A stretch of 64,000 bases of DNA from Datisca glomerata (GCA_003255025.1 QANY01002375.1:1625609-1689608), one strand, 5' to 3'. Numbered from the stretch's first letter, positions 35,741-48,180 are shown. Numbers and translations are program-made. Notes: generated by a model not told the origin, from the sequence alone.

Positions 35741-36527
35741 TGGAAACATTTTCCCCTAGGCTTGTTGTCGTTCTTGTTCTTCTTGGCTTTTGGCGATGTC
35801 TTGGCTTTCTTCCCTTTTCTTGTTCTTACTTTTTCCCTTACCATTGATCTTCTTCCTCTTTTTACTATTAAAAACAGTGGAAGAATGCTTTTGATCGGCA
35901 ACATTTGTCTCGCCCTCTTCGATCATACTCTTACTGAATGACTCAAAAGTCTGTAGTTCATTCAATAATTGGGTCATGTTGAATTACAACTTGTTCATAA
36001 CATAGTTGGTGGTGAACGCAGAAAACAAATGTGAGCGATTCAAGTATAATGCTTACTTGAGTTAGTTCATCAATAGTCACCCCATGTACTTCTATCTCAT
36101 GCATTATGTTGATCATGTTCAAAACATGTTCACTCACAGAAGTACATTTCTTCATCTTGGTCGTCATGCATCTCCTAGTATCCTCAAGATGACTTTGATC
36201 AGACTGCTACCCAAACATCACCTGTAGAGATTCCATAATCTCATTGGCAATCTCCATGCTCTCATGCTTAATTTTCAGAACGTCATTCATGCTCACAAGC
36301 ATGTAGCACTTCTCTTTATTGTTGGATTGAATCCAAGCATCAAACTTGTCCCTAAGATTCTTAGAGGCATTGGCAGCAGGCTACTCAGGACATTCCTCAG
36401 TAAGAACAAAATTGTGGTTCTCACAAATTAGCATCAAGTTTTAATTTTATTTCCATCTTATGAAATTATCACCATTCGATTTCTCAAGTGCAACTAAAAT
36501 AGTAATATAGTTGCCCATGGTAGACAT
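35741..36527 (-). pseudogene. Copia B gag
   Basis: Starts MSTMGNYITILVALEKSNGD at 36527, then NFIRWK with a stop, MLICENHNFVLTEECPE, DKFDAWIQSNNKEKCYMLVS, NEIMESLQVMFG, MTTKMKKCTSVSEHVLNMIN and ELTQVSIILESL. A lysine-rich tail leads to an intact zinc knuckle, CFHCGVECHWQRNC (C-X2-C-X4-H-X4-C), near 35750-35705. Several stops and one or more shifts. The start is chosen as the Met that opens the conserved N-terminus. Confidence 0.88.
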
Positions 36528-38539
36528 AATAATAACTGAAAAATAAAACACACAAAATTCAGTATAATTGAAATAAATATCCAGAATTTAGAAAGTAAAC
36601 GTGATGCATGAATGCAACATATTAAACATATAAATTTAACATTTACTAATCAACGATCAAATAATCTAACAATTAACGTGCTACCTCAGAGTCAGTCAGA
36701 TTAAAATTAGACTGTCTATGAGACATTCTCATCCTTATTAACTAAAACTTAAAATATATTATATTTTCTCTTTTAATAATAAGATATCGCTAATTTGGTC
36801 AAGTTACAGCTATCCACTCAAAGTTTAATTGTTATTTTGTGAGTGTAACCCGTTATTTTGGATTCCATTACGTAATTTAGAATATGCAGCCTTAGGGTCG
36901 GTCAAAACTAAACTACATCATTTAGTCTGATCTTTATAAGAAGTCCAACCTTGGTATTGATACAACTCAAACCTTCCTACGGGGGATGAAAATAAAGCCA
37001 TCTCGAGGCCCTCACTCTACCTCACATTTTGTACTAATAATTGAGACCATAGATTACATGGACATGTCAACCTTCTCCCACTCACTATTTTAGGATAATG
37101 TATTTTTATTTTTACTAATAAATTAATTTCAAATTAATTACTAGTTAAAAATATAACCCTATGAAATGAAATTAACAGTTAATCCAATCTAATTGGTCTA
37201 AGTTCATTTAACATTCTAAAGAGCCTAAAAGAAAAAATTAGGTGAACTTAGATTAACTAATTAATTACATTCATCAAACTTTAATAAAACTCTTTTACTA
37301 AAGTTGGGTATCCTAAATGTTACTATAGCCTTTAGAGTGGTGTGATTACCAAGTATTAACTAGTTAAAACTAAGCAGTTTACATGCATTGATTTCACGAA
37401 GCAATCCATATAAACATATTAGGAAAGTCCTAATCAATCATGTTTCTACTAATAAAATACATGATCAAATAAAACTGTGTGAGGTTTCATATATGGCATG
37501 TGATCGACTAATACATGATCATGTTTTCAATCATAACAATAAGCATTTATTTAACACTTAAATAAACTAATAATAACCGGGTGACTATAGAGTATTTCTA
37601 AATTACAACCATTGAAAAATAAAAATAAAATTACAAAGATGACTTCATAAGTACATATTTTCAAAATAGCTCATTCTCCACCAGAGTTCCATCTTCATAA
37701 TCTTAAAACTTTGAACAAAATCATTTTAATTAGAACAAACTATCTTTCCTAATTAAATAATCTCTAGAATTATCTTTTAAAAATATTGAATTTGATTGGC
37801 CAAAAATAATTAATGACTTATCAAACTTGGGCCAAACCCAATCAGTCAATTAATTTTAATTTTAATAAAATTAATATTAATATTAATTTTAAAATTTAAA
37901 AGATAAATGATAGAGATAAGGCTTTCGTAAAACATTGTAGGGATAGGATAACACGGTACCAGGATTTTTTACGACAAGAATTTCCACCAACGATAGGACT
38001 CTCCCACAGTTGCCCATATCCACCACCGCCAACCACCATCGACCATCGTTGCACTGACCACCCACCACCGGCAACCGCCGACCACTGCCACGGTCCAACC
38101 ACCATTGACTTTCACGGCAACGGAATCGCCGACAACACTATTGGCGGCGTCACAAATGCCAAATTTTAAGCGGTGTTGCCGCCACTGGACCACCGTGGCG
38201 CCATTACTGGAAATCCAATTTCTAGTGCCAGCGTCGGTATTCCATAGAAATTCCAATTTTTGGTTTTTCCTCATCGTTTGTTTCATCCGTTCTTCATCTT
38301 TTTACGATCAGAATTTTACAATATAATATTCAAAATATAATTACAAAAATTCATATGCCTCAAAATGGTTTACACAAGATTTAAGAAAAAATAAAGAACA
38401 AAGCTTAAACCCATAGTCACCATAAAATTAACGACACACTCCAAAAACAAGCAAACCATTCATTCATTCATATATATCAAAATATATTATGAACAATGCA
38501 AGAACACCCACACAATATTTAATATACAAACATATAATG
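36528..38539 (-). other. Leader of copia B, with GGT/GGC-rich tract
   Basis: About 2 kb from primer site to gag. On the transcribed strand a tract near 38230-37960 is rich in GGTGG/GGCGG triplets and opens three overlapping frames full of Gly, Trp and Val. I regard these as composition artefacts. The rest is AT-rich. The segment 36686-37165 recurs at 55526-56027. Confidence 0.65.
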
Positions 38540-38557
38540 GCCGCTCTGATACCAATT
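38540..38557 (-). other. Primer-binding site of copia B
   Basis: Minus strand reads ATTGGTATCAGAGCGGCC right after the LTR end. TTGGTATCAGAGC is the standard initiator Met-tRNA site of copia elements. Confidence 0.9.
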
Positions 38558-40469
38558 CTTGGAAACGCAGCGCTCATACGGTGGAAGCGAAAGGCTTTCA
38601 AAAATTTATAAAAAATGAATATTTTTCGATAAAAGAAAATAAACGCGACGCAATGGTTTTTCCAAAATGAAAACTTTTATTGAAAACTCTTTTCAATCAG
38701 ATTCATTATATATTTATAGATTAAATCGAAGACATACATTGATATAATATATATATATATATACCTCTTGTTGTCTAATCAAGTGTCCTCGCAAATCAAT
38801 AATCTTCCGTTCCTAGAAACAATGAACTTCAAGATCCACGCCAATATTTCCAAGTCAATTCTCAAACACATTAGGATGTGTGTGAACACATATAATATAG
38901 CAAGAACACTTTTATGTCTCTAGATATACCCAACACATGAGATCTAATGATTTTCAGGAATGAATAATTTTATGAGACTAATCTCTGAGAGAATACAATG
39001 ATTATTCTCACAGACCTTTTGATTAACTTTTAATATCAGAGAGTTTTATCCTGATAGCAACTGTGTTATTAGAACACTTTTCAGCATTGAGGCGAATAGA
39101 ATAATATCTATATATATTTTCTAGCCATGCCAGATTTTTTACGGATATACACATAATTACAATTAATCACAAAATTACCATTGTAGTGAGACCCCCCGCA
39201 ATTGTACACAACTGCAGTTCCACACGGCACTGCAGTGTGCCGTGAGGTATCATACTGTCTTAGGCACTGTAATTCACAATACTATTGTAGTGTCGTGTGG
39301 CACTACAGTATTGCACGCCTAACTATAGTGCCATGTCGCACAATAATAGTCCATGTCAATTTTTGGTTCTCAATCATTGATTAACATGTGCAAGTTCAAC
39401 ATTCCACGTGGTATTTTCTGTAAATTAATTATTTATTTTAGTCAGATAAATATCTTGGTATCACTTAATCCAAAATTAACTTTTCTGATTTTTCTTACCA
39501 ACTAACTTATCTGTTAGTTCACACAAATAATAGATTTAGTTGATTCGAATTTTGAATTATTATCTAATAATAATTTAACATTATCTAATTTTACAAATTA
39601 GATATAATGTATCACTTATCGATGATTAAAAATTAATCGATATAATTATTTATATATAATTTTTGAAAATTAATATAAATAATTTAATTAATTAATCAGA
39701 TATAATTAACTCATAATTATGTATTTACCTTAAAATATAATTCCCTTCGCAAGTTAGTCATTTCTTATGTTCTAAAATATTCACACTGCAAATTGTATAG
39801 TACAGAGGTGACTTGGGAACAATGAACTTATAATTCTAAGCTCTAATAAACTAGATTATTACTTAAAGTCTTTAATTAAATAATCTTATTTATTAATTTC
39901 ATTATTACTCCACTATAAATATTGAATTGTACTATTTAGAGATTAGAGAATGTATTTATAGAGTATTTTCGTGTAGTTCAATGATATAATCATTTCATGT
40001 AGTTTTGTCATCCAATTAGTGGTTTGTAAATTAGAATTGGTTAAAATTACCTTTTAATCCTTAAGTACCATTAATTCACTAGTGATTGGCTAATTTATAA
40101 TCGTATAATAAATTTAAGCTTAATAACCATTCGGTTCTAGAATTAGCACTTAAGGGAGCCAAAACCAAAATCTTGTAAGATCATATTCTTAGTCATCCAC
40201 ATCACCGAGTCTCCAAAACCAAAATCAATAGCTTTTTTTGCAAACAAACCTTAATGAGTGAATCAAAAGATTCAGTAGAAATGTATAGGAGTTCATGACT
40301 ACTTAATTTGAGCTCAATAACCATTCATTAGAGATTTCATAGGTTAATATGTCGCTAATAATTTTATTTATTATCTATGATCATAATCCTCTCGTACTAA
40401 TACAAGATCATAGTCTCATATTCATATTAATATGTCAATACACATGCTTCAAGGGCATTACCCTCAACA
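38558..40469 (-). repeat. 5' LTR of copia B
   Basis: On minus it begins TGTTGAGGGTAATGCCC at 40469 and ends GCGTTTCCAAGA at 38558. Aligns with 29417-32578 and with 53362-55112. It lacks a stretch present in the others after 'gttcatgactact' (about 40299), a deletion. It also carries a GC-rich insert-like passage near 39215-39350 with repeated 'actgcagt'/'actacagt' phrases. Confidence 0.9.
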
Positions 40470-40474
40470 GGCCT
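40470..40474. other. Target-site duplication of copia B, right
   Basis: 'ggcct', the partner of 29412-29416. The family D LTR continues immediately (cacg...), matching 'ggcctcatg' at 45297-45305 in an uninterrupted D LTR. Confidence 0.88.
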
Positions 40475-40675
40475 CACGTTCGAGATTATCTGAGCTATCT
40501 TTGTGGACTTTATCCCTGCCCTTTCATGTGTTCGGGTCTATGCAACCCGAGCATCCTCGGTACTAACCATGTGAGGTCAGTTCTTTTCTGCTAAAACTCT
40601 CCTTTATCATGGTTCTCTTAATGCGACGTAACATGTCTCGTTTCGTCATTAATGGTTGGAAAAAGACCCATAACA
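40475..40675 (+). repeat. Family D LTR, right piece
   Basis: Matches 45302-45502, including 'tttgtggactttatccctgc', 'cctttcatgtg' and the end 'acccataaca'. With 29256-29411 it rebuilds the last ~355 bases of a D LTR. The sequence after 'ataaca' differs from that after the other copy, so this is the LTR end. Confidence 0.8.
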
Positions 40676-41559
40676 GTTGTCCTCAGTCGAGGACTTGGGT
40701 AGCCTCTTATACTCGGTTCTGAAGGCTCCATCATCTAAGCTAGACTTCACCTGCATTAGCCATCTCACTCTTGTGCCTTAAGTTTTATTCATCGAGGGAG
40801 ACTGCACTGAATGGAAATAATTATTCGACCATTTTCATCGCGCACGCATCGATTCACCTTTTCCTCATTTTGAGGTTGTTAACCTTTTGGGAGTGGAGGA
40901 ATTAATGGCGCATGGATGTGCTTAATAGAGCCTGACTCCCTGTCGCTTCAATCCTGACACATCATTTCATTTTGCGGGTTATTGGGTGACGTTTGTTTTA
41001 CCGCAATCCTCTCGTTGATTTGAGAAATGGTCGTTCAATGATTATAGGGTAGCCTCAATGGTTGCCATCATGGACCCTTTTAATGCCCGTTAAACCTCCT
41101 CTTTAGAAAGTTAACACCTTTGTCAAACCTCATTCTTGCCCCCATTTTTTATTTTCTTCTTGGGAGAAATGTAATCCTTCCCCTTCTGGGGCCTCTTCAA
41201 CTTTGGAGGTTCTTCTTCAAGATCCTCCTCCTTTCTCATGATTGTCCCTTCCCCTTATGTCATTTTTTAAATTTGTGCCTTGAAGTCATCGATGTTCCAT
41301 TTACAATGATTTTCCTATCGTCAATAAGCCTGTTTGGAGAATCGTTTGTCCATGTTAGCTACCCACCCTTGGTGATCAAGACTTTACCCTTAACAAGGGA
41401 CTGTAATTCGATCGGTAGCCTTTTCCTTTTCTTCTTAATGAAGCACATTTACCGGTCATAATGTATCTCCTTCCATCCGTGCCGCCATTCTCTTCTTCTC
41501 TCGCGTGTCCTTTATCAACTTACTTCACCGATCTATTAAAGTGGGTTGATGCACTAGGA

Positions 41560-41760
41560 GTAGGTCAAGCATAACCATTGCAATCGTGTCCTCAGGATCA
41601 TCTCAAACCCGAGGACAAGTGCTTCCTTCCTTTCTCCTCTTAAGTAAGGAGGACTGATGCCCCAAGAATAGAGCAACCAAAGTCCTCAAGACCTTAGAAG
41701 AGTTGAAGGAAGCTGTTAAGATCCTAGACGACATGGGGGGGTGTTTTCTTTCCAAGTTAG
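41560..41760 (+). pseudogene. Possible gag C-terminal remnant of family D
   Basis: The plus frame includes KNRATKVLKTLEELKEAVKIL followed by a stop-rich tail. The minus-strand relative at 46640-48180 has a coiled-coil gag-like region followed, after a few hundred bases, by the same tandem arrays, so a gag end is expected here. The assignment rests on position and helical character only. Confidence 0.3.
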
Positions 41761-42480
41761 CTTGGGGGTTGCCCCTTTAACCGAGGATATTTTTGTACTT
41801 CTACTTTTACTTGTAGTCCTCTATTTATTAACGAAAATAAACTTCCTTTACCTTTGGCTCCTTTATTTATCTTTGTTTTTACCTATTCCTGTTACGAGCA
41901 TTTCGTAGTTGCACGAGTTGTGCTTTTAATTAATACACATTCCTTGAGTAGATGAAGTTTCACTTACTTCTTTCGAGCTTTGATTAGGGACTGGACAAGA
42001 TCTTAATCTTTTCTATTCCTTTGAGTTATGAACGTTCTTACTTATTCCTACTTACCTGAGCTGCGGGGTTGTTCTGACCCCGAGCTTAAGTGTTACCCAA
42101 CAGACTTGGTCTTTCATAGTGGGCTGACCCCTTTAAGGGAGGTCAAGTTGTTAAGACATGTCGTAATCTTTGTCTTTGCATGCTCCCATTCGGGGAGATC
42201 TGATCAGGTAGACCTTCCTCAAATGAGGAGTTTACTTATTGACATTTAGTCAAGCATACCTTCTCTTGGCTGAACTTTTTCCTGGTCTATCGATTTAGAA
42301 AGCAAGCTAAATTCATTTCCCTTGGTATATGGCCATAGGGCCTTTCCTTTTTCACTTATCGAGGCGTCTCTACTCTGGATAAATCCTTAAGCTGAAGCGC
42401 TCATCAGAGAGTCTTATCCTTATCTTTCAAGCTATAGTGCTCAGCTGACATAAGTGCTATGTGGTAATTAACCTCGTGGG

Positions 42481-43044
42481 TCTAGCCAGGCGTTCTTGCT
42501 CTGGCTAGAACCTTTTTCCCATCTACGAGCATGAGTTCTCGGTAGACATCTTTCCTTGATGTCTAGCCAGGTGTGCCTGCTCTAGCAAGACCTTTAAATC
42601 TCGTCTACGGGCATGTGTGCCTAACATACATCTTCCATTGATCTTTAGCAAAGCGTGTCTACTCTGGCTAGACCATTGAATCGCGTCTTCAAGCATGAGT
42701 GCTCGACATACATCTTTCCTTGATATCTAGTCAGGCGTGCCTTCTCTGGCTAGGCCCTTGAATATCATCTACGAGCATGTGTGCTAGGCATGCATGTTTC
42801 CTTGATGTCTAGCTAGGTGTGCCTACTTTGGCAAGACCCTTGAATTTCATCTACAAGCATGAGTGCTTAAAAGACATATTTCCTTGATGTCTAGCCAGGT
42901 GTGTCTTCTCTGGTTAGACTCCCGAATCCCGACTGCGAGCATGGGTGCTCGCAAAACATCTTTCCTTGATATCTAGCAAGGTGTGCCTGCTCTGGCTAGA
43001 CCCTTGAATCCCATCTGCGAGCATGTGTGCTCGGCATACATTAG
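42481..43044 (+). repeat. Tandem array, ~82-bp unit
   Basis: Seven unit starts of the form 'tctagccaggtgtgcctgct' occur at 42481, 42562, 42642, 42726, 42808, 42890 and 42972, spaced 80-84 bases. Each unit contains 'gctctggctagaccctt', 'gagcatgagtgctcg' and 'catctttccttgat'. Degenerate units may extend left to ~42370. The inverse complement appears at 45503-46210. Confidence 0.9.
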
Positions 43045-43412
43045 TTTTTTTATCCTGACTGACGTGCTAAAGCACCATGCCAGTCACCACTTTTTAATCC
43101 CGACTGGCTGGCTAGAGCACCACGCCAGTCATCACTTTTTAATCCCGACTAGAACCTAGAGCACCAAGACAGTCATAATTTTTTAATCCCAACCAGTAGG
43201 CTAGAGCATCACGCCAATCATTACTTTTTAATCTTGACTGGTGAAATGGAGCACCATGCCAGTCATCACTTTTTAATCAACACTAGAGGGCTGGAGCATC
43301 ATGCTAGTCATCACTTTTCAATCCCGACTGGTAAGGGGGAGTACTATGCCACTCATCACTTTTAATCCCGACTGGCAAGCTAGAGCACCACGCCAATCAT
43401 CATTTTTAATCC
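43045..43412 (+). repeat. Tandem array, ~45-bp unit
   Basis: Eight units of the type 'tttttaatcccgactggc' followed by 'tagagcaccacgccagtc' and 'atcac', starting near 43045, 43091, 43136, 43179, 43225, 43270, 43314 and 43360. Each unit is itself partly palindromic (cgactgg...ccagtc), so single-stranded copies could fold. Directly follows the ~82-bp array. Confidence 0.9.
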
Positions 43413-44033
43413 TTCATCGTACGTTGTAGAAAAGTCAATCCTTGAAGGCACGTAGGATAGCCAGAAAATCATTAGCAAATATCTCTACAATGTGTTCTAT
43501 CTTTTCATATTAGATTCGCTAAAAGAATACCTTATAAGAGGTTAATCATGAATGAGAATATTATTTGAGGAGAAGAAAGAGGCATTTTATCTGACCAATG
43601 TCGACGAGCACATAATATTTGTCATCCGTTACATCAGGGGGGAGGACCAAAGACAATCGAGCTTTTGTTTCCTGACCTCTTACCCTTCATTTTTTGTTGG
43701 AACGTCCCTCCTTCCGAGCTTCATCTTTGCCTTAACGGCGGGATTCCTTGAGCTCCACACACTCTTACACGTTGGCCTTGACTCTTCGTCTCTGCCTACC
43801 TGGGCAGGAGTACGGCCGATGATTCTGACCACTAAGGTTTCTTCCCAGGTTGCTCTTTGGGTGGCTGCTCATTTTCTGTTGGTCCAGTCACTTTATGCGG
43901 AGGCTTGAAAGGAATACGCCCATGCATTTCGGTGTGAAAAGCTTGATTCTACTGAGAACTGGAGTAAGTGGGTCTCGTGCCCATCCTTACCCTCTTACTG
44001 AGGCTTCATGTCCTAGCCCAGCTCATGAGCTCG

Positions 44034-44042
44034 TATATAAAA
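44034..44042 (+). promoter_or_regulatory. TATA-like motif in family D
   Basis: 'tatataaaa' on plus in a GC-richer setting, followed by a pyrimidine-containing stretch. It lies outside the LTR as defined here, so its role is uncertain. Confidence 0.25.
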
Positions 44043-44964
44043 TTTATGGGAGATGGGAGTTGTCCATCCCATATTCATATTTTCATCTGAGGGGAAAGAT
44101 TGATGCAAGGCACTGTATTTCAATTGAGAATGTTCCCAAGCCCGTTTAGTCGTGCCGCACAATTTTTCCTCACCTATGTTGGATCTTTGCAAAATTGTTA
44201 GTGGCTAAAAAAAGGCACCAATGAGTAGGGTGGAGTATGTACCACCAATATTTTCCTCAATCTCCACGGCTGCTCAAATACTGCCTCTGGAGGATCCTTT
44301 GGGGGTTTTCCCTTCATTCGTTCTCTGAAATCTTCGTTCTCCTCCTTCGTCTTTAAGGGATGACCCCAACAAGAACCATACAAAGTGTGAGGTTGGTCAT
44401 CCAAAGCCTAGGTTTATTTTGGTCCCAGTTTCCTCGGGGAGTGACAATTTCTCTATGGTAGGGAGTCGCCTCATCTTTCCCTGGATAAATCATTTCCGCA
44501 CAAGAGACCATTATGGATTGAGCGGTGACTAACATGCCTTTCATACCATTCTTGATTTCCTCATAGGCACATATCTTTCTTCCTTTGCCGGGACATTATC
44601 ATGATGGCAGAAAGTTCATCTCGCGACGGGGAAGGGTGAATCCTCCATTTTATCCAAGACTTCATCAACATAGAATACCAGGCGCATTCTCTCATTATGA
44701 GAGAAAAAGTGTTTCAAATGCTTTGAATAGGAATTACTTTATAGTGATTTCCACAGGCGGCGTCAACTATTTTAGCCGAAAACTTCTACAGCACGGATGC
44801 TTGTAAGCTTGTCTCCCGTGCTAAGCGCAGACGTCCTCTTCACCGAGAAATCTATAATGGTGATGTTATATGTGTCATTACCTCTATATCGAACTTCTCA
44901 AGGCTTCAATGCTTGCAAAACATAAAAAAAAAAAGAAACCAAAGAATGTGGAACCGGGGGTGGT

Positions 44965-45502
44965 TGTTTCGCATAAGGGTCTACGATGCCTTAGTTCATA
45001 CATGGTCGATATTTTGGCATAATTTTCTTAGAGGAGAGAAGGTTTATCTCTTCCATTTATTGGTAGATGTATTTATACATGGGTTTTCGAGTGGGAGTAA
45101 GCGTGTTGAAGAAGCTTCTTAGAGGCATGCTAGGGAAGCCTTACAAGACACAAAGCCTATCTTTGATTGGACAGAAGGAAAGCGACCTTGGCATAAAGCG
45201 TTCAACACTAAATGTTGAAATGACCGGATGGAGGCTATCATAACATCCTATCACGATGATTGGGGTTGTAGGGCACTACCTTCACTGAGTAATAATGGCC
45301 TCATGTTTAGTAATATCTGATCTCTCTTTGTGGACTTTATCCCTGCCCTTTCATGTGCTTAGGTCAGTGAACCCGAGCATCCTCAGTATTGAAATGGTGG
45401 GGTCGGTTATTTTCCTCCAAAACTTTCCTTCATCGGATCCCCCCTTAATATGGCGTTACACAAGTCGTTGCATTATTGGTGGTTGGAAAAACACCCATAA
45501 CA
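44965..45502 (+). repeat. 3' LTR of family D
   Basis: Begins TGTTTCGCATAAGG after a G-rich tract and ends ACCCATAACA, giving TGTT...AACA ends over ~538 bases. The last ~355 bases match the split LTR at 29256-29411 plus 40475-40675. A TATA-like 'tatttatac' lies near 45070. The next base onward belongs to a tandem array in the opposite orientation. Confidence 0.65.
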
Positions 45503-46210
45503 AATGGTGTGGTGCTTTAGCCCGCCACTCAGAATTAACAAAGTGATGAGTGACGTGATGCTCTAACCCACCAATTGGGATTAAAAAGTTATGAATGGCA
45601 TGGTGCTCTAGCCCACCAGTCTAGATTAAAAGTGATGATTGGCAAGGTACTCTAGCCTGCCAGTCATGATAAAAAAGTGATATCTGCCGAAACCTCAGCT
45701 CGTCAGACGGGAAATGAGCTCTAGTCAGGGTAGAAATGCTTGGCTAGACTCCAAAAAATACAAAAGTGACGGTTGGCGTGGTGCTATAGCCCACCTGTCT
45801 TGGTTAAAAAATGATGATTGTTGGGTGATCTTGCCCGCCAAACGGGATTAAAAAGTGATTACTGGCATGGTGGTCTAGCCCACCAATCGAGATCAAAAAG
45901 TGATATTTTCCGAGCACCCCAGTTCGCTAGACAGGAAATGAGCTTTAATTGGAGTAGAAATGCTTGGCTAGACTCCCAAAATAAAAAAGTGATGTCTTCC
46001 GAGCACCCTAACTCATCAGACAAGAAAGGAGCACTAGTTAGAGCAGAAATGCTTGGCTAGATTCTGAAAATCAAAAAGTGATGTTTGCCGAGCACCCCAG
46101 CTCCTCAGATGGAAAAGAGTTCTAGTTAGAGCTGAAATTCCTAGCTATACTATGAAAATAGAAAAGTGATGATTTGCATGGTGTCAGTCGAGACTAAAAG
46201 AAGATGTCTA
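45503..46210 (-). repeat. Inverted tandem arrays of a second family D element
   Basis: Units such as 'gtgatgattggcaaggtact' with 'ctagcctgccagtc' are the reverse complement of the ~45-bp unit at 43045-43412. Units such as 'gatgtcttccgagcacccta' with 'gagcagaaatgcttggctag' are the reverse complement of the ~82-bp unit. Here the two unit types are interleaved instead of forming two clean blocks. Confidence 0.85.
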
Positions 46211-46640
46211 GCAGAGTAGTCCAGCTCGTCAAACTGGAAAAAAGCTATAGAAAAGAGCAGAAATACCTGAAAAGACCCAAGGAAGAAAAAAAGAAAAGCT
46301 CCAACTTGAGCAGAGGATGGCCGACCAGATGCCTGAGGAAAAAAAGGCTCCCTGCCGAACAAGAACACCCAATCAAACATTAAAGGAAAGGAAATCACGC
46401 TCACTTCTTCACCCAACAAAAGGAAAAGGATCCTCAACCATGGTAGAGGTACCTAGGTAAATGTCGGGAAAGAATTTAGAACAGGTCTACTTTTAGACAA
46501 CCAATCCAGGGCACAAGGCGACTCCCTAATAATACGATAAAGTTATTTGACCCGACCTCTTCCAAACAGGTAACTCGCCCAAAGTAAAAATCATAACTTA
46601 CACAAGGAAAAAGCAAGCCTAAAGGTTAGTATAGACCAAT
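46211..46640. other. Spacer in the minus-strand family D element
   Basis: Purine-rich on plus ('aagaaaaaaagaaaagctcc'), no coding frame that I trust. In the minus-strand element it lies between the gag-like region and the arrays. Confidence 0.4.
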
Positions 46641-48180
46641 ATTAACAAAGGAACCAAGGTGAGATAAAAAATGGTGAAATTACAAGGTCAGAGAATTCAA
46701 AGTTCATGCGGATCAAGGTTAAAGAGAAGATAAAAGTTTGACCAAAATACTTTAGCAAGAAAAATGGAGAAATTACAAGTAACGAAGAACACAACAAGTT
46801 AAACGATAGGGCCTGTGGAAACGTTGGCAGTATTAGTAGCAAGAGCCAGAGAAGTTTCACCTTAGCCAGCAGTCTCGATTGAGTTAGGTGGCAGTGAAAG
46901 GACCTCCTCCTTAGGATGACTCGAAGGTAAATGATGAGAGACCACCACATCCAGTTCGATGAGATCGGAGAAGGTAGGTGGGCTGGGGAACCTAGGAGAG
47001 ACAAATAGGGACCGACGAACATCTGGATGGACAAAGGGGAATGCAATATCCTGACAGCTTTTTGAGCTTCACAAGAATGGGGAACCATAACCCGCTCATA
47101 GGCTAACTGTATAGGAGTAGATAGAGAATCAGGCGAGCGACTTAGGAAACTCAAGTCCCACTCAGGATGGTTGTTGATGATCTCCTCACAACAGCTTTCA
47201 TAACCCCAGGAAAACTCAGCGATAAGGGCCATTTGAAACTTTTAGAATGCCTTGAAATCTTCCATCCCCTTGGCGTGACCTTTAAGTCCACTTCGATAGG
47301 GTCTTGACCAAGTCAAGCTTCATTCGGGCTTCTTTCTCCCCATTCTCCGCTTGAGTCTAGGAGTTAATCTACTAAGAATGCTTGCCCTCCATAAGCCTGA
47401 CCTTGTCCTGTAGGATGTTCTCCTACTACTGTATATCAGAGACAACCATATCCTAATCAAATAACCAAGCCTCAAGCATCCTACTAACGCTAGCAGCTCG
47501 ATCGACCTCATCCCTAGCCACACTTAATTCCCACTCAAGGTGGGTGGACTCCCCATCAAGGCCCCTTAGTCTTCCAACCTCTGACTGAAAATTTTCATAG
47601 AACATTGAAAAGAATTATCGTTGGTCATCTCGGTGAGCTTAGCTTCTGCCCGAGAAGATACCACAATAGCCTCTAACCCTTGGTTTTTTCAGCGGCCAAG
47701 GTGTGCCAGCATAACAGCATTAAAGGCCTAGATCTGTGAAAGGAAAATAAGGTGTTCTTCATGAAACCATCAGGGAACCCTGCCCCGAGCCCCATGAGAA
47801 GGTCGATTCCTTTCAAGGGATCGACGTCCTAGGACACCCAATTCAGCACCATGATCACTTCACGTTCAGCTCAGGCCTGGGCCTCAGGGTGGTCGGTCCC
47901 CTCTACAGACATTGAACCTTTGCGCTTCTGGCCAAAGTGAGCAGAAGGTCGAGAAGAATGGAAGGAGTTCTAGGGAGTCCCTTAGATGTCAGCAAGTTAC
48001 AACGGACCTTGCATAGGCGGAGCCGGTGTTAGTGCCCATAGGGCCTAGGGCTGAGAAACAGAAAGGCAAGGTGCAAGAGAAGCCGTTGTCCTTTTCTACC
48101 GCTCCAACTTCTTATCTAGGAGCTCCTCTATTTTTTGAATTTTGTAGGCATCAAGTACCTTCCTCTATTTCTTGGAAGAA
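46641..48180 (-). pseudogene. Gag-like coiled-coil protein of family D (minus)
   Basis: On minus, in shifting frames: WFHEEHLIFLSQI, AFNAVMLAHLGR, LEAIVVSSRAEAKLTEMTND and NSFQCSMKIFSQRLED (about 47770-47570), then WELSVARDEVDRAASVSRML (about 47545-47480), NILQDKVRLMEGKHS, ENGEKEARMKLDLVKTLSKW, and MALIAEFSWGYESCCEEIIN with NHPEWDLSFL (47232-47140). A long coiled coil followed by a short conserved tail ending in (hydrophobic)-P-W-D-L is common in gag-like proteins of plant non-autonomous gypsy elements. Many stops. Copia E truncates its start at 48222. Confidence 0.55.

Larger units (their letters stand above)
40676..44964 (+). mobile_element. Internal region of the family D element
   Basis: Lies between two matching LTR ends (40675 and the LTR at 44965-45502). 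There is no RT, integrase or protease, so it is non-autonomous. It holds a short helical coding remnant (41640-41745, with NRATKVLKTLEELKEAVKIL), a T-rich stretch, then the ~82-bp and ~45-bp arrays. The rest (43413-44950) has open frames up to 118 codons (43552-43908) that I do not recognise. A purine- and G-rich tract at 44954-44964 precedes the LTR. GC-richer than the copia DNA around it. Confidence 0.55.

Noticed and set aside
37889..38286. Gly/Trp/Val-rich overlapping minus-strand frames
   Set aside because: They arise from the GGN-rich tract in the copia B leader. Three frames are open at once, which points to composition and not coding.
43045..43412. Regular ~45-bp repeats as a possible CRISPR array
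   Set aside because: There are no unique spacers; the whole unit repeats. The setting is a plant retroelement.
43552..44149. Plus-strand open frames of 118 and 99 codons in family D
   Set aside because: No recognisable domain; they overlap in different frames and lie in non-autonomous element DNA. Kept only as part of the internal region.
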